Below are positions 25,251 to 36,200 of a stretch of 64,000 nt of DNA, one piece after another. The notes below the pieces were generated by a model that was given only the letters and a program-made list of their open reading frames with translations, did no database searches and had not been told where the DNA came from. Source of the DNA: Pseudooceanicola pacificus. GTDB taxonomy: Bacteria; Pseudomonadota; Alphaproteobacteria; Rhodobacterales; Rhodobacteraceae. The stretch is from the NCBI RefSeq assembly GCF_009789075.1, contig NZ_WNXQ01000009.1, positions 62,001-126,000 of the forward strand, in the 5' to 3' direction. Both the position numbers and the translations under genes were made by a program. How positions within the stretch are numbered: position 1 is the first letter of the stretch; each line of letters begins with the position of its first letter.

Positions 25251-26702
25251 TCACATTTCCCAGGGCATGGACCAGGTCTTGACGTTGGTGAAGCTCTTCA
25301 TCGCCTCCTGCACGCCTTCCTTCTCGCCGTTGCCGCTGTCCTTGATGCCGCCAAAGGGGGACATCTCGATGCGGTAGCCGGGGACCTCCCAGATGTTCAC
25401 CGTCCCGACATTCAGGCCGCGGATATAGGCCTGCATCCGGCGGAAGTCGTTGGTGCAGACACCCGAGGACAGACCAAAGGCCGTGCCGTTGGAAATCGCC
25501 ATCACAGCCGCGTCGTCGTCGGGGACGCGGATCACCGGGATCACCGGGCCAAAGGTCTCTTCGCGCACCAGCTCTGAGGCGGGATCGACGCGGTCCAGCA
25601 CGATGGGCGGCAGCAGGGCGCCCTGGCGGCCGGGGTGATAGAGCACCTCGGCCCCGTCTTCGGCCGCGCGACTGACGCGGGCGTCGAACAGGGCGGCGGC
25701 CTCGGCATGCACGACGCAGCCCAGCTCCGTCGCCTCGTCCATCGGGTCGCCAAAGCGGATCGCCCTGGCCCGTTCGACGACCATCTCGACAAAACGGTCG
25801 GCGACGCTGTCCTGGCAGAGGATGCGCTTGACCGCGGTGCAGCGCTGGCCCGAGTTCTTGGTGGCCCCCAGCACCGCCAGGTCGGCGGCGCGGCGCAGGT
25901 CGGCGTCATCCAGGTCGTTCAGGACGATCAGCGGATCGTTCCCGCCCAGTTCCAGCACCTTGCGCTTGTACCCCGCCTTGGACGCGATCAGCTTGCCCAC
26001 CGGCACGCCGCCGGTGAAGGTCACCAGCTCGATATGCTCGTTGCAGATCATCTCGTCGCCCAGATCGGCGGGCCAGCCGGTGATGACCGACAGCATCTGC
26101 GGCGGCAGCCCGGCCTCGTAGAGGATATCGGCCAGCACCAGCGCGGTCATCGGCGTCAGCTCGGTCGGCTTGGCGACGACGCAGTTGTTGGTGGCGATGG
26201 CCGGGGCGATCTTGTGCGAGATCATGTTGAGCGGGTGGTTGAACGGGGTGATCGCCGAGATCACGCCCAACGGCTCGCGCATCGTGAAGATCTTGCGCGC
26301 CTTGCCCTGGGGGGTGATGTCGCAGTCGAATATCTCGCCATCCTCGCGCAGGCAGAGCTGCCCGGCCAGGGTGTAGACATCGCAGGCGCGGCCGACCTCG
26401 TAACGCGCATCGGCCCGGGAAATGCCAAGCTCCAGCGTGATCAGCTCGGACAGATCCTCGCGCCGTTCCGCCAGGATTTCGGCGGTGCGCAGCAGGATGC
26501 GCTGCCGCTCGTACCGGGTGAGCTTCGGGGTGTAAGCCGCTGCGATCTCGAAGGCTTCGCGGGCATGGGCGGCGGTGCCGGCGGGCACCGTGCCGATCAC
26601 GGAATTGTCCCAGGGGTAGCGCACCTCGATCACCGCGTCAGAGTCGACGCGGCGCCCGGCGATGCGCATCGGCTCGTGCCGGGGGCTGCGGGCGTCCTTC
26701 AT
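25251..26702 (-). CDS. phnY: Phosphonoacetaldehyde dehydrogenase
   Basis: A 483-aa aldehyde dehydrogenase superfamily enzyme. It has the [10 protein letters not shown] motif (general-base Glu) and the catalytic Cys in [10 protein letters not shown], plus [17 protein letters not shown]. In the phnWAY pathway this enzyme oxidises phosphonoacetaldehyde to phosphonoacetate with NAD+, and the gene follows phnW and phnA here. Its start overlaps the phnA stop by 4 nt. ALDH sequence alone cannot fix the substrate, so the assignment leans on the operon. It is the last gene of the unit, facing the GGAGACC array. Confidence 0.88.
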   Translation of the reverse strand: MKDARSPRHEPMRIAGRRVDSDAVIEVRYPWDNSVIGTVPAGTAAHAREAFEIAAAYTPKLTRYERQRILLRTAEILAERREDLSELITLELGISRADARYEVGRACDVYTLAGQLCLREDGEIFDCDITPQGKARKIFTMREPLGVISAITPFNHPLNMISHKIAPAIATNNCVVAKPTELTPMTALVLADILYEAGLPPQMLSVITGWPADLGDEMICNEHIELVTFTGGVPVGKLIASKAGYKRKVLELGGNDPLIVLNDLDDADLRRAADLAVLGATKNSGQRCTAVKRILCQDSVADRFVEMVVERARAIRFGDPMDEATELGCVVHAEAAALFDARVSRAAEDGAEVLYHPGRQGALLPPIVLDRVDPASELVREETFGPVIPVIRVPDDDAAVMAISNGTAFGLSSGVCTNDFRRMQAYIRGLNVGTVNIWEVPGYRIEMSPFGGIKDSGNGEKEGVQEAMKSFTNVKTWSMPWEM

Positions 26703-27958
26703 GCCTTGCCTGCCGCCGCCACGGTGGCGAAGTAGAAAGCGTCGAAGTTGCGCAGCGTCGGCGCGGCGGGCAGGTCGCCCAGCACGCGGTTCACGATGAA
26801 TGGCACGGTCTGTTCGGTCAGCCCGCCATGCGAGCGCAGCGGTTCCTTCAGCGCGGCCAGGTCGTGGCGGTCGGCCGAGGTGCCGATGGTCATGTTCTCG
26901 GACGAGATCATGACGATGTCGCCGATCCGGTCGGCGGGCAGTTCGTAATGCACCACGGCCTCTTCCCGGGTCAGCACGGCGATCAGTTCGGGCCGGTCGG
27001 ACAGGCGGCGGACGATCCCGGCGCGGTCGGCACCCTCGGGCAGATAGGCGGTGGCAAAGCCGCCAAGCGCGCCGTGGTGCACCACATAGGGGTCGGTGAT
27101 CGGCAGGATGACACGGGCCGCGGCCTTGCCCAGCCAGTCGTCCAGCAGGTCCTGCACATAGATCACCGCCGGGTCGCCATTGGCGTCATGCTTGGGTTTC
27201 ATCCCGTGGTCGGCGGTCACCACGATGGCGGCGCCCAGGGCGTCGAGCTCGGCCAGATAGCCGTCGAACATCTTGTAAAAGGCTTTCGCTTCCGCATCTT
27301 CCGGGGCGAACTTGTGCTGGATGTAATCCGTGGTGGTCAGGTACATCACGTCCGGGCGGCGCTCCTTGAGCAGCTTGACCCCGGCGGCAAAGACAAATTC
27401 CGACAGCTCGGCGGAGTAGACCTCGGGTACGGGGCGGCCAAGCCAGGTGCTGGCATTGTCCACCCCGTGCTCCGCGAGTGTGGTCGTATCGGATTTCTCG
27501 GACGAAAAGCAGACCGCGCCCTCCGCGCCGCAGGTCAGCCCGGCGCCCAGCAGGGCACGCAGCTTGTCCTTGGCGGTGACGATGGCGACCTTGGCCCCGG
27601 CCTTCTGGAAGGCGGAAAAGATCGTCGGCGCGCGCAGGAAACGGACGTCGTTCATCATCACCTCTTCGCCGGTCTCGGGCTCGTAGAGGTAATTGCCGCA
27701 GATGCCGTGCACCGCCGGCGGGCGGCCGGTGGCGATGGACAGGTTGTTGGGGTTGGTGAAGGACGGGATCACCGAATGCGCCAGCCGGTCTGTCCCGGTC
27801 TCGCGGATGCGTTTCAGCGTCGGCATCAGCCCGTCGGCGATCGCGGCGTCCAGGTAGGCCGGTTCGCAGCCGTCCAGGCAGATGGCGATGGCGGGGACGG
27901 CGGGCCAGGGATAGGCGCGGCCGTTGACGGTGACGGGGGTGCGGGTGGGTGCGTTCAT
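26699..27958 (-). CDS. phnA: Phosphonoacetate hydrolase
   Basis: A 419-aa metal-dependent C-P hydrolase of the alkaline phosphatase superfamily, cleaving phosphonoacetate to acetate and phosphate. Visible features are [11 protein letters not shown] (metal Asp), [14 protein letters not shown] with the nucleophilic Thr in the FTNPNN context, [24 protein letters not shown], and a final RSHGGLTEQ His. These match PhnA of Sinorhizobium and Pseudomonas as I know it. The ATG at 27958 follows GGAGAG. It lies 20 nt after phnW and overlaps phnY. Confidence 0.92.
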   Translation of the reverse strand: MNAPTRTPVTVNGRAYPWPAVPAIAICLDGCEPAYLDAAIADGLMPTLKRIRETGTDRLAHSVIPSFTNPNNLSIATGRPPAVHGICGNYLYEPETGEEVMMNDVRFLRAPTIFSAFQKAGAKVAIVTAKDKLRALLGAGLTCGAEGAVCFSSEKSDTTTLAEHGVDNASTWLGRPVPEVYSAELSEFVFAAGVKLLKERRPDVMYLTTTDYIQHKFAPEDAEAKAFYKMFDGYLAELDALGAAIVVTADHGMKPKHDANGDPAVIYVQDLLDDWLGKAAARVILPITDPYVVHHGALGGFATAYLPEGADRAGIVRRLSDRPELIAVLTREEAVVHYELPADRIGDIVMISSENMTIGTSADRHDLAALKEPLRSHGGLTEQTVPFIVNRVLGDLPAAPTLRNFDAFYFATVAAAGKA

Positions 27959-27978
27959 GTCTGTCTCTCCGGATCTCG

Positions 27979-29154
27979 TTACGCGGCCAGGTTCGCGCGC
28001 TCGGCCAGGGCCGAGGCGGGCGGCACGGCAGAGGCCACGCCCATGTCGGCCAGTGACTGCTGCGCGGCCGTGACCACGCGGTTCATGACGGTGTCGTCCA
28101 TCCGCCCGATGCAGCCGATGCGGAAGCTGTCGACCACCGTCAGCTTGCCCGGGTAGATGATGAAGCCCCTGTCTTTCATCAGCTCGTAGAACCGCGGAAA
28201 GGCAAAGGCCGGATCGGCGGGGCAGAAGAAGGTGACGATGATGGGCGAAAGCCAGCTGTCGGCCAGCAGCGTCTCGAACCCCAGGGCGCGCATGCCGGCC
28301 ACCATCGTGTCGCGGTTCCGGGTGTAGCGGGCCAGCCGGGCGGGGGCGCCGCCTTCTGCGCGATGCATCTCCAGCGCCTTGACGAAGGCGGCCACCACAT
28401 GGGTCGGCGGGGTATAGCGCCACTGCCCGGTCTTTTCCATCGTGGCCCATTGCGCGTGCAGGTCCAGCGCCAGGGAATGGCTGTTGCCCTTGGCCCCGGC
28501 CAGCGTCTCCTTGCGCGCGATGACGAAGCCAAAGCCGGGCACGCCCTCGATGCATTTGTTGGCCGACGAGACAAAGGCCTCGACCTGCAAGTCGCGCACA
28601 TCCAGCGGCACGGCGCCAAAGGCCGACATGCTGTCGATCAGCAGTTTGCGGCCCGCCTGCGCGGTGGCCTCGGCGATCTCGGGGATCGGGTTCAGGATGC
28701 CGCTGGAGGTTTCGCAGTGGATCGCCAGAACATGGGTGATCGCCGGATCGGCGGCCAGCGCCTGCGCCACCTCGGCCCCGCGCGGGGGCAGGTAGTCGCC
28801 CTTGTCGATCAGGGTGAAGGCGCGGCCCAGATAGCGCATCGTTTCGGCCGCGCGCAGGCCGTAGGCGCCGTTGGCCAGCACCAGCACCTTGCCGTCGCGG
28901 GGCACGAAACTGCCCAGCATCGCCTCGACACAGTAAGAGCCCGAACCCTGCAGCGGCACGCAGTCATAGGCGCCGGCCGTGTCGCCCGCGATCTCCAGCA
29001 GGCGGCGGCGGACCTCGGCGGTCATGGCGCGGAAATCTCCGTCCCAGCTGCCCCAGTCCCTGAGCATGGCCTGTTTCACCTCGGCCGAGGTGGTCAGCGG
29101 GCCGGGCGTCAGCAGGTAGGGCTCGCCCAGTTCGGGATCGGGAAAGGCGGTCAT
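27979..29154 (-). CDS. phnW: 2-aminoethylphosphonate:pyruvate transaminase
   Basis: A 391-aa PLP-dependent class V aminotransferase converting 2-aminoethylphosphonate and pyruvate to phosphonoacetaldehyde and alanine. It shows [10 protein letters not shown] at the start, the phosphate-binding [11 protein letters not shown], a PLP-contacting Asp in [11 protein letters not shown], and the Schiff-base Lys in [12 protein letters not shown]. The ATG at 29154, preceded by GAGAGGAG, was preferred over an extended start at 29226. It opens the phnW-phnA-phnY unit and diverges from a LysR gene. Confidence 0.92.
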   Translation of the reverse strand: MTAFPDPELGEPYLLTPGPLTTSAEVKQAMLRDWGSWDGDFRAMTAEVRRRLLEIAGDTAGAYDCVPLQGSGSYCVEAMLGSFVPRDGKVLVLANGAYGLRAAETMRYLGRAFTLIDKGDYLPPRGAEVAQALAADPAITHVLAIHCETSSGILNPIPEIAEATAQAGRKLLIDSMSAFGAVPLDVRDLQVEAFVSSANKCIEGVPGFGFVIARKETLAGAKGNSHSLALDLHAQWATMEKTGQWRYTPPTHVVAAFVKALEMHRAEGGAPARLARYTRNRDTMVAGMRALGFETLLADSWLSPIIVTFFCPADPAFAFPRFYELMKDRGFIIYPGKLTVVDSFRIGCIGRMDDTVMNRVVTAAQQSLADMGVASAVPPASALAERANLAA

Positions 29155-29262
29155 GGTCGCGGCTCCTCTCGCGGCGGATGGCGGGGGTGTCGCATATTGC
29201 CGTGCATCTGAGAAATCGTTTATCAAGATGCTAACATAAGCTCAGCCGATAGAAGGTCGCAT

Positions 29263-30141
29263 ATGCGTTACGTTCAGCTCCGCGCCTTTCATCATGTCGC
29301 CGTCTCGGGCGGATTTTCGCGCGCGGCGGAAGAGTTGAACCTGACCCAGCCCGCGATTTCCGACCAGGTCCGCAAGCTGGAAGAAGAATACGATCTCCTG
29401 CTCTTCGACCGCCGCCGCAAGCGCGTGTCGCTGACCCCGGTGGGCGAGCGGCTGCTGGCGATCACGCGGCGGATGTTCGACGAGGAACGCGAGGCGGCGG
29501 AACTCCTGTCCGAGGCGCGGGCCCTGGGCACCGGCCATCTGCGCATCGTGGCGGATGCGCCGCATCACCTGCTGCACCTGCTGGCGCGGTTCCGCGAGCG
29601 TTATCCCGGGGTGCGCGTCTCGCTCAGGACCGGCAACAGCGACGAGGTGATCGCGCAGTTGCAGACCTATCAGGCCGATGTGGGCGTGATGGGCGAGATG
29701 CCGCGCGAGGCGGGGATCGACGGGGCGACCCTGGGCGTGTCGCCCATCGTCGCCTTTGCCGCGCGCGGCTCCGTCCTGGCGCAGCGGTCCGAGGTTCATC
29801 TGTCCGATCTGCCAGGTCTGCCGCTGGTGCTGCGCGAAGAGGGGTCGCGCACCCGTGCCAAGCTGCTGGCGGCGGCGGAGCGGGCCGGGATCGTGCTGGC
29901 CCCGGCGATCGAGGCCGAGGGCCGCGAGGCGGTGCGCGAGATCGTGGCGGCGGGGGGCGGGATCGGTTTCGTCAGCCAGGCGGAGTTCGGCGCGGATGCG
30001 CGGCTGGTCCCGATCCCGATCCGGCCGCCCGACGGGCTGCTGATGGAGGAGGCGCTGGTCTATCTGCACCAGAGGCGCGGCGCCAAGCTGATCCGGGCCT
30101 TCCGCGACATCGCCCGGGACGAGGCGGCGCTGGAGGCGTGA
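29263..30141 (+). CDS. LysR-type regulator, probable activator of the phnWAY genes
   Basis: A 292-aa LysR family protein. The winged HTH is at residues 1-62 (FHHVAVSGGFSRAAEELNLTQPAISDQVRKLEEEYDLLLF), followed by a periplasmic-binding-protein-like effector domain. It diverges from phnW with 108 bp between starts, the usual geometry for a self-repressing activator of a neighbouring operon. The shared gap has an AT-rich centre (TTATCAAGATGCTAACATAA), a candidate binding region. The effector is probably 2-aminoethylphosphonate or a related intermediate (inference). GAAGG precedes the ATG. Confidence 0.87.
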   Translation: MRYVQLRAFHHVAVSGGFSRAAEELNLTQPAISDQVRKLEEEYDLLLFDRRRKRVSLTPVGERLLAITRRMFDEEREAAELLSEARALGTGHLRIVADAPHHLLHLLARFRERYPGVRVSLRTGNSDEVIAQLQTYQADVGVMGEMPREAGIDGATLGVSPIVAFAARGSVLAQRSEVHLSDLPGLPLVLREEGSRTRAKLLAAAERAGIVLAPAIEAEGREAVREIVAAGGGIGFVSQAEFGADARLVPIPIRPPDGLLMEEALVYLHQRRGAKLIRAFRDIARDEAALEA

Positions 30142-30198
30142 GCGGAGCGACGAGCCGTTCGCCAAGCCCGAAGCGCGGCGCCCGACCCCATTGGGGGG

Positions 30199-30250
30199 CC
30201 GTTTCGGACACTCGCCGGTGCAAGGTCTCAGGTCCGAATGCGCGCATGGG
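30199..30250 (+). repeat. Diverged relative of the 20.7-kb hairpin repeat
   Basis: The 171-bp gap after the LysR gene holds CCGTTTCGGACACTCGCCGG and, further on, AGGTCCGAATGCGCGCATG. Over 34 aligned bases it agrees at about 24 with CCGTCTCGCAAACGCGCCGG and its continuation at 20684-20717, and the similarity continues into the start of the 21-bp unit there. It is probably a member of the same interspersed family. No gene is supported in the gap. Confidence 0.5.
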
Positions 30251-30312
30251 CCGGACGGGCGCCGCCGGGCGGGCCAGTGGTGGCCTGGCGCCGGGCTCAC
30301 CCGTCCCGGGCC

Positions 30313-31974
30313 CTACCGGTCCGACACCTGCCAGCGCGGGTTCAGCCAGGGTTCGTCATTGGCCGGGGGCAGGGGTGTCTTGCCCAGCACGTGGTCCGAC
30401 ACCTTTTCGCCCACCAGGATCGACGGCGCGTTGAGGTTGCCGTTGGTGATCCGCGGAAAGATCGAGCTGTCCGCCACCCGCAGCCCGTCCACCCCGATCA
30501 CCCGGGCCTCGGGGTCGACCACCGCATGCGGATCGTCCGCACGACCCATCCGGCAGGTGCCGCAGGGGTGATAGGCGCTTTCCGCGTGCTCGCGGATATG
30601 GGCGTCGAGCTGATCGTCGCTTTGCGCGGCGGAACCCGGCGAAATCTCGGGCCCCCGGAACGGATCGAAAGCCGCCTGGGCAAAGATTTCGCGCGTCACG
30701 CGGATGCAGTGGCGGAAATCGACCCAGTCCTGTTCGGTCGACATGTAGTTGAACCGGATGCGCGGGGCCTCTTTCGGATCGGCCGAGCGCAGCGAGATAT
30801 CCCCGCGCGAGGGCGAGCGCATCGGCCCGACATGGGCCTGGAACCCGTGCGCCCGGGCCGCCGCCTTGCCGTCGTAGCGTACGGCGAAGGGCAGGAAATG
30901 GAACTGGATATCCGGATAGGCCACCCCGGCGCGCGAGCGGATGAAGGCCGCGCTTTCGAACTGGTTCGACGCGCCAAGCCCGGTCTTGAACAGCAGCCAT
31001 TCCGCCCCGGCCAGCGCCTTGCCGATCAGGTTCCAGTGCTTGTAGAGCGTGATCGGCTGGGTGCATTCCTGCTGGATGTAAAGCTCCAGGTGATCCTGCA
31101 GGTTCTGGCCGACGCCAGGGCGGTCGACCACGGGCGCGATGCCATGTTCGGCCAGATGCGCCGCCGGGCCGATCCCCGAAAGCATCAGCAGCTTGGGCGA
31201 GTTGATGGACGAGGCCGCCACGATCACCTCGCGCCGCGCGCGGATCACCGCAACCGTGCCGCCGCGTTCGTATTCCACGCCGGTGGCGCGGCCGTCCTCG
31301 ATCACCACGCGGCGGGCAAGGCCGCGCACCAGTGTCAGGTTCGCCCGCTTCAGCGCCGGTTTCAGATAGGCATTGGCGGCGGACCAGCGGCGGCCCTTCC
31401 AGACCGTCTGCTCCATCGGGCCAAAGCCTTCCTGCTTCTCGCCGTTGTAATCGTCGGTCAGCTCGAACCCGGCCTGCGCGCCGGCATCGACAAAGGCCTG
31501 GTACAGCGGGTTCTCGCGCTTGCCCCGGGTGACATGCAGCGGGCCGCTGCGCCCGCGCCAGTCCGGGTCGCCGCCGTGCCCGCCGCTGTCCCAGCTTTCC
31601 AGGCGCTTGAAATAGGGCAGGACGTCGGCATAGCTCCAGCCATCCGCGCCCATCTCGGCCCAGGTGTCGAAGTCATGGGCATGGCCGCGCACATAGACCA
31701 TGCCGTTGATCGACGAGGACCCCCCGATCACCTTGCCACGCGGGGTGGCGAGGCGGCGGTTGTTCAGATGCGGCTCGGGTTCGGAACTGAAGCCCCAGTC
31801 GTAGATGCCCATGTTCATCGGATAGCTCAGCGCGCCCGGCATCTGGATGAAGGGGCCCGCATCGGTGCCACCATATTCCAGCACGATGACCGAATGCCGC
31901 CCGTCCTCGCTGAGACGTGCGGCCAGGGCGGACCCGGCGGAGCCGGAGCCGATGATGACGAAATCGGCCTCCAT
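30313..31974 (-). CDS. betA: Choline dehydrogenase
   Basis: A 553-aa GMC flavoprotein that oxidises choline to betaine aldehyde at the membrane. It opens [23 protein letters not shown] (FAD-binding GSGSAG), carries the GMC signatures [13 protein letters not shown] and [16 protein letters not shown], and ends with the catalytic-His region [10 protein letters not shown] and [16 protein letters not shown] [12 protein letters not shown]. Length matches BetA. The start overlaps the GST stop by one base (TGATG). It is the last gene of the probable betI-to-betA unit. Confidence 0.93.
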   Translation of the reverse strand: MEADFVIIGSGSAGSALAARLSEDGRHSVIVLEYGGTDAGPFIQMPGALSYPMNMGIYDWGFSSEPEPHLNNRRLATPRGKVIGGSSSINGMVYVRGHAHDFDTWAEMGADGWSYADVLPYFKRLESWDSGGHGGDPDWRGRSGPLHVTRGKRENPLYQAFVDAGAQAGFELTDDYNGEKQEGFGPMEQTVWKGRRWSAANAYLKPALKRANLTLVRGLARRVVIEDGRATGVEYERGGTVAVIRARREVIVAASSINSPKLLMLSGIGPAAHLAEHGIAPVVDRPGVGQNLQDHLELYIQQECTQPITLYKHWNLIGKALAGAEWLLFKTGLGASNQFESAAFIRSRAGVAYPDIQFHFLPFAVRYDGKAAARAHGFQAHVGPMRSPSRGDISLRSADPKEAPRIRFNYMSTEQDWVDFRHCIRVTREIFAQAAFDPFRGPEISPGSAAQSDDQLDAHIREHAESAYHPCGTCRMGRADDPHAVVDPEARVIGVDGLRVADSSIFPRITNGNLNAPSILVGEKVSDHVLGKTPLPPANDEPWLNPRWQVSDR

Positions 31975-32627
31975 CAGGGGGCAACCTTGGGATAGGCGCC
32001 GCGCAGGGCGTCGTAGTTCACCATCGCATGCGCACGATAGGCCGGACGGGTCTGAAGCCGCTCGAAATAGGCGGCCAGGGCGGGCAGGTCGGGGCGGTCC
32101 CACACCAGGGTGTAATAGCGGTGCAGGATGTGACCGCAGGCGATATCGGCAAAGGTGAAGTCCCGGCCCCCCAGCCAAGGCCCGTCGCCGATGCGCGCGT
32201 CGAGGATCGTCGCCAGCGGCACCAGCGCCCTGGCGGCGGCGGCCAGCTCGGCGGGGGCGCGGTCCTGCGGTGCGGTGCGGACCTCGTAGACAAAGATGCG
32301 CAGCACGGCGGGGGCAAAGGTGGTCTTGCCCCATTCCGCCCAGGTGTCGAGCGGGCCGCGCTCTGCCGGATCGGCGGGCCAGAAGTCGGGCGCGCCGTAG
32401 CGCGCGCCGAGGTAGCGCAGGATCGCCGCGCTTTCGAACATCGTCACATCGCCGTCGCGCAACACCGGGACCAGGCCCATCGGGTTCATCGCCAGGTAGT
32501 CCGGCGTCTTTGCCGAGGCATGGCCCTGGCCGTAATCCAGCCGCTCGTGTTCCAGGCCCAGTTCGTTCACCGCCCACATGGCCAGCTGCACGTTCGAGGA
32601 ATTGGCGCGTCCATAGATGGTAAGCAT
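31974..32627 (-). CDS. Glutathione S-transferase embedded in the betaine operon
   Basis: A 217-aa cytosolic GST. The thioredoxin-like N-domain has the active-site region [10 protein letters not shown] (Ser), the cis-Pro [10 protein letters not shown] and the glutathione-binding [10 protein letters not shown]. The C-terminal helical domain includes [15 protein letters not shown]. It sits between betB and betA with one-base TGATG overlaps on both sides, so it must be translated together with them. It might detoxify betaine aldehyde or other reactive carbonyls, which is inference only. The ATG at 32627 was chosen for the TGATG junction. Confidence 0.87.
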   Translation of the reverse strand: MLTIYGRANSSNVQLAMWAVNELGLEHERLDYGQGHASAKTPDYLAMNPMGLVPVLRDGDVTMFESAAILRYLGARYGAPDFWPADPAERGPLDTWAEWGKTTFAPAVLRIFVYEVRTAPQDRAPAELAAAARALVPLATILDARIGDGPWLGGRDFTFADIACGHILHRYYTLVWDRPDLPALAAYFERLQTRPAYRAHAMVNYDALRGAYPKVAP

Positions 32628-34078
32628 CAGAAAGGGGCCTCCACATCGCCCATGCAGACATAGACGCTCTTGATCTGGCTGTAGTGATCCAGCGCCGCGC
32701 GGGCGTTCTCGCGCCCGACGCCGGACAGTTTCATCCCGCCAAAGGGCGCCTCGACCGGGGTGAGGTTGTAGGTGTTGATCCATGTGGTCCCGGCCTGAAG
32801 CCGGGACACCACGCGATGCGCCCGGGTCAGATCGCGTGTGAAGACCCCGGCGGCCAGACCGAAATCGGTGTCATTGGCGCGGGCGATCACCTCGTCCTCC
32901 TCCTCGAAGGAGAGGATCGACAGGACGGGGCCGAAGATCTCGTCGCGCGCCAGCGACATGTTGTCGGTGACACCGGCAAAGACGGCGGGGGTGATGTACC
33001 AGCCCGCCATTTCGGGCGCCTCGCCGCCGCAGAGCAGCTCCGCCCCCTCGTCGCGGCCCCGGGCGATGGCGGCCAGAACCTTCTGGCGCTGCGTATCCGA
33101 CACCATCGGCCCGATGTTCGTTTCAGGATCCAGCGGATCGCCCAGGCGGGCGGTCCTGGTCCGTTCCACCAGCCGTTCGGTGAAGGCCGGAAGGATGGAT
33201 TTCGCCACGAAGACGCGGGTCCCGTTGGAGCAGATCTGCCCGGTGGAGTAGAAGTTGCCGTTGATCGCGGCCGAGACGGCGTTGTCGATATCGGCATCCT
33301 CAAAGACGATCAGGGGGGATTTGCCGCCCAGCTCCATCGTCACATGGCGGATGCCCTCGGCGGCGGCGGCATAGACCTTGCGCCCCGTCGGGACCGAGCC
33401 GGTGAGCGAGACCTTGGCGCAGCGCGGATCCGCGATCAGCGCGGCCCCCACGTCGCCACGCCCCTGCACCACGTTGAACAGGCCCGCGGGCGCCCCGGCC
33501 TCGACCAGGATCTCGGCCAGTTTCAGCGCGGTGAGGGGGGTTTCCTCGGAGGGTTTGAAGATCATCGCATTGCCGGCGGCCAGTGCCGGGGCGGCCTTCC
33601 AGCAGGCGATCTGGATCGGGTAGTTCCACGCCCCGATGCCGACGCAGACGCCCAGCGGTTCGCGGCGGGTGTAGACCCAGTCCTCGCCCAGTTGCACGGT
33701 CTCGCCGTTCAGCGTGGTGCAGATGCCGCCGAAGAATTCCAGCGCATCGGCGCCCGAGGCGGCATCGGCCACCAGCGTCTCCTGGATCGGTTTGCCGGTG
33801 TCGAGCGTTTCCAGCTCGCTCAGCTCGGCATTGCGGGCGCGGAGGATGTCGGCGGCGCGGCGCAGCACGCGGCCCCGTTCGACCGGGGGCAGGGCGGCCC
33901 AGCCCGCCTGCGCGGCCAGGGCGGCGGTAAAGGCGGCGTCGATCTCGGCCGCGGTGGCGGGGCGGATCTCGGCGATGGTCTCGCCCGTGGCGGGATAGAT
34001 ATCCGCCCAGGGGGCGACGCTGTCGTCGTGCCGATAGGTGCCGGCGATGAAATGGCTCGCCTCTGGCTGCGCTCTCAT
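32627..34078 (-). CDS. betB: Betaine aldehyde dehydrogenase
   Basis: A 483-aa ALDH oxidising betaine aldehyde to glycine betaine. Motifs: [38 protein letters not shown] (general-base Glu) and [14 protein letters not shown] (catalytic Cys), with a C-terminal [31 protein letters not shown] is typical of BetB rather than general ALDHs. The ATG at 34078 was preferred to one 20 codons upstream. It lies 23 nt after usp and overlaps the GST gene by one base. Confidence 0.93.
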   Translation of the reverse strand: MRAQPEASHFIAGTYRHDDSVAPWADIYPATGETIAEIRPATAAEIDAAFTAALAAQAGWAALPPVERGRVLRRAADILRARNAELSELETLDTGKPIQETLVADAASGADALEFFGGICTTLNGETVQLGEDWVYTRREPLGVCVGIGAWNYPIQIACWKAAPALAAGNAMIFKPSEETPLTALKLAEILVEAGAPAGLFNVVQGRGDVGAALIADPRCAKVSLTGSVPTGRKVYAAAAEGIRHVTMELGGKSPLIVFEDADIDNAVSAAINGNFYSTGQICSNGTRVFVAKSILPAFTERLVERTRTARLGDPLDPETNIGPMVSDTQRQKVLAAIARGRDEGAELLCGGEAPEMAGWYITPAVFAGVTDNMSLARDEIFGPVLSILSFEEEDEVIARANDTDFGLAAGVFTRDLTRAHRVVSRLQAGTTWINTYNLTPVEAPFGGMKLSGVGRENARAALDHYSQIKSVYVCMGDVEAPF

Positions 34079-34101
34079 GGGTCTTCTGCCTTCTTGGGGG
34101 G

Positions 34102-34506
34102 TCAGCCGGCGTTCTGCCGGATGACCAGGACATTGCATTGCGCATGGGTGACCACATGCCCGGCGGTGGAGCCGAGCAGGTAGTCGCGGATGCGCGGGTT
34201 GTGGGAATTCATCACGATCAGGTCGGCGTCGAGCTCTTCGGCCACCTGCGGGATCAGGCGGTGCGGAGAGCCCTTGCGCAGCATGGTGCGGACCTCGATC
34301 CCGTCGAGGTCGCAGCCGTCGACGTATTTGTCGAGCAGGGGCTGCGAATCCTCGGGCAGGACCTTCAGGTTATCCGATATTTCGGGGACCACGGTCATCA
34401 CGGTCAGCACCGCGCCCTTTTCCGCGACGGCGGCGGCGCGGCGCAGCAGCGGCGCGGCGGGGCGGGCATGTTCCAGTTTCACGGCGACGAGGATGTTCTT
34501 GTACAT
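34102..34506 (-). CDS. Universal stress protein (UspA family)
   Basis: A 134-aa cytoplasmic protein with the UspA fold. It opens [11 protein letters not shown] and ends with the nucleotide-binding loop [19 protein letters not shown], the G-x2-G-x9-G-(S/T)-like pattern for ATP. The ATG at 34506 fits the family length. It lies between the BCCT carrier gene (62 nt) and betB (23 nt). A UspA gene near a transporter gene is common for osmolyte and TRAP systems, where it may regulate transport (for example TeaD). Confidence 0.87.
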   Translation of the reverse strand: MYKNILVAVKLEHARPAAPLLRRAAAVAEKGAVLTVMTVVPEISDNLKVLPEDSQPLLDKYVDGCDLDGIEVRTMLRKGSPHRLIPQVAEELDADLIVMNSHNPRIRDYLLGSTAGHVVTHAQCNVLVIRQNAG

Positions 34507-34568
34507 CTTGAAAGTCCTTCGATGGGAATGGGCCCGGCGCGGGTGTGACCGCGCGCCGGGCCGGTCCG

Positions 34569-36161
34569 TCACTCCGCGGGTTCGGCCGAGGGCGGTGCCG
34601 CGCTCACGGCGTGGCGCTGCCCCACCGGCTCTTGCGCCAGCGACTTCATCAGCCCCCACATCATCAGGAACATGATGACCGAGAACGGCAGCCCCGCGGC
34701 CAGCGAGGCCGTCTGCAGCGCCTGCAATCCGCCCGAGGCCAGCAGCACGGCCGCCACCGCGCCCTCGCCAAAGCCCCAGAAGATGCGGTAGCTGACCGGC
34801 GGCTCTTCCTTGCCCATCGAGATGAGCGTGGTCACCACCAGCGTGCCGCTGTCCGAGGACGTGACGAAGTAGGTGATGATCAGGATCAGCGCCATGAACG
34901 ACAGGATGTTGCCAAAGAAGCCCAGCCCGAAGTTGTCGATGATCAGGAACAGCGGGCGGGCGATGTCGGCATTCACCGCTTCGATGATGCCGCCGCCCTG
35001 CATGAACTCCTGCCAGAGCGCGGTGCCGCCAAAGACGGACATCCAGAAGAAGGTGATGAGCGTGGGCACGATCAGCACGCCGACGGCGAATTCACGGATC
35101 GTCCGGCCACGGCTGACGCGGGCGATGAACATGCCGACAAACGGTGCCCATGCGATCCACCAGCCCCAGTAGAACACGGTCCAGGCGCCCTGCCAGCCCG
35201 AGGAGGGATCGGGATTCACCCAGAGGCCCATCGGGATGACGTTGACGATGTATTCGCCCACATTGGTGATGAAGAAGCCCAGCACGAAGACGGTCGGCCC
35301 GACCAGGATGAAGACCACGATCATGAAGATCGACAGCCACATGTTGGTTTCGGACAGGATCTTGATGCCCTTGCCGACACCGGACACCGCCGACAGCGTG
35401 GCGATGGCCGAGATGATCATGATCAGCACGTATTTGATCCAGGGATCCATAGGCACGCCGAACAGGTGATTGAGCCCGGCCTGGATCTGCCCGGCGCCCA
35501 GCCCCAGCGTGGTGGCCACGCCGAAGACGGTGCCGAAGATCGCCAGCAGGTCGGCGAGGTGGCCCCAGAAGCCGTAGATGCGGTCGCCCAGGATCGGATA
35601 GAGCGAGGCGCGGATCGTCAGCGGCAGATCCTTGCGATAGGCGAAATAGGCCAGCGCCATGCCCACGATCACATAGACCGCCCAGCCGTGCAGGCCCCAG
35701 TGCAGAAAGGTCACCTGCATCGCCATGACCGCCCCGGCCATCGAGTTTTCCGTCCCGGGTTCCAGGAAGGGCGCGTTCTGCACATGGTACATCGGTTCGG
35801 CCACGGACCAGAACAGCAGCCCGATCCCCATCCCCGCGCCGAACAGCATCGAGAACCAGGTGAAGGTGCTGAATTCCGGGCGGTCGTCATCCTTGCCCAG
35901 CCGGATCGAGCCGTAGCGCGAAAAGATCAGGCCGAAGACGAAGAAGATGAAGATCGCGATCGACAGGATGTAGTACCAGCTCAGGTTCGCATTGATCCAG
36001 GACTGGACGCCCGAGAAGAACGACCCGACCGCATCGGGAGCGAAGACCCCGGCCAGCACGAAGCCGAGGATGATGATCTTGGACAGGGTGGCCATCGGAG
36101 GATTCACATCGCGGAATATTCCGCTTGTGCCGATCCTCATCCGGCTTTCATCGACAGACAT
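34569..36161 (-). CDS. BCCT family betaine/choline/carnitine transporter
   Basis: A 530-aa inner-membrane secondary carrier with about 12 helices. The diagnostic segments are GAGMGIGLLFWSVAEP (about residues 108-123) and TVFYWGWWIAWAPFVGMFIARVSRGRTIREF (about 327-357). The Trp-rich helix forms the aromatic box for trimethylammonium groups. GMGIGL holds Met at the position where H+-coupled choline carriers and Na+-coupled betaine carriers differ, so the coupling ion is not assigned. It lies in the betaine operon, 39 nt after betC, and so probably imports choline or betaine. Confidence 0.9.
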   Translation of the reverse strand: MSVDESRMRIGTSGIFRDVNPPMATLSKIIILGFVLAGVFAPDAVGSFFSGVQSWINANLSWYYILSIAIFIFFVFGLIFSRYGSIRLGKDDDRPEFSTFTWFSMLFGAGMGIGLLFWSVAEPMYHVQNAPFLEPGTENSMAGAVMAMQVTFLHWGLHGWAVYVIVGMALAYFAYRKDLPLTIRASLYPILGDRIYGFWGHLADLLAIFGTVFGVATTLGLGAGQIQAGLNHLFGVPMDPWIKYVLIMIISAIATLSAVSGVGKGIKILSETNMWLSIFMIVVFILVGPTVFVLGFFITNVGEYIVNVIPMGLWVNPDPSSGWQGAWTVFYWGWWIAWAPFVGMFIARVSRGRTIREFAVGVLIVPTLITFFWMSVFGGTALWQEFMQGGGIIEAVNADIARPLFLIIDNFGLGFFGNILSFMALILIITYFVTSSDSGTLVVTTLISMGKEEPPVSYRIFWGFGEGAVAAVLLASGGLQALQTASLAAGLPFSVIMFLMMWGLMKSLAQEPVGQRHAVSAAPPSAEPAE

Positions 36162-36200
36162 TGTTCGCGTTTCCTCACTGTTCCGTTGAGCGCCCCCTTT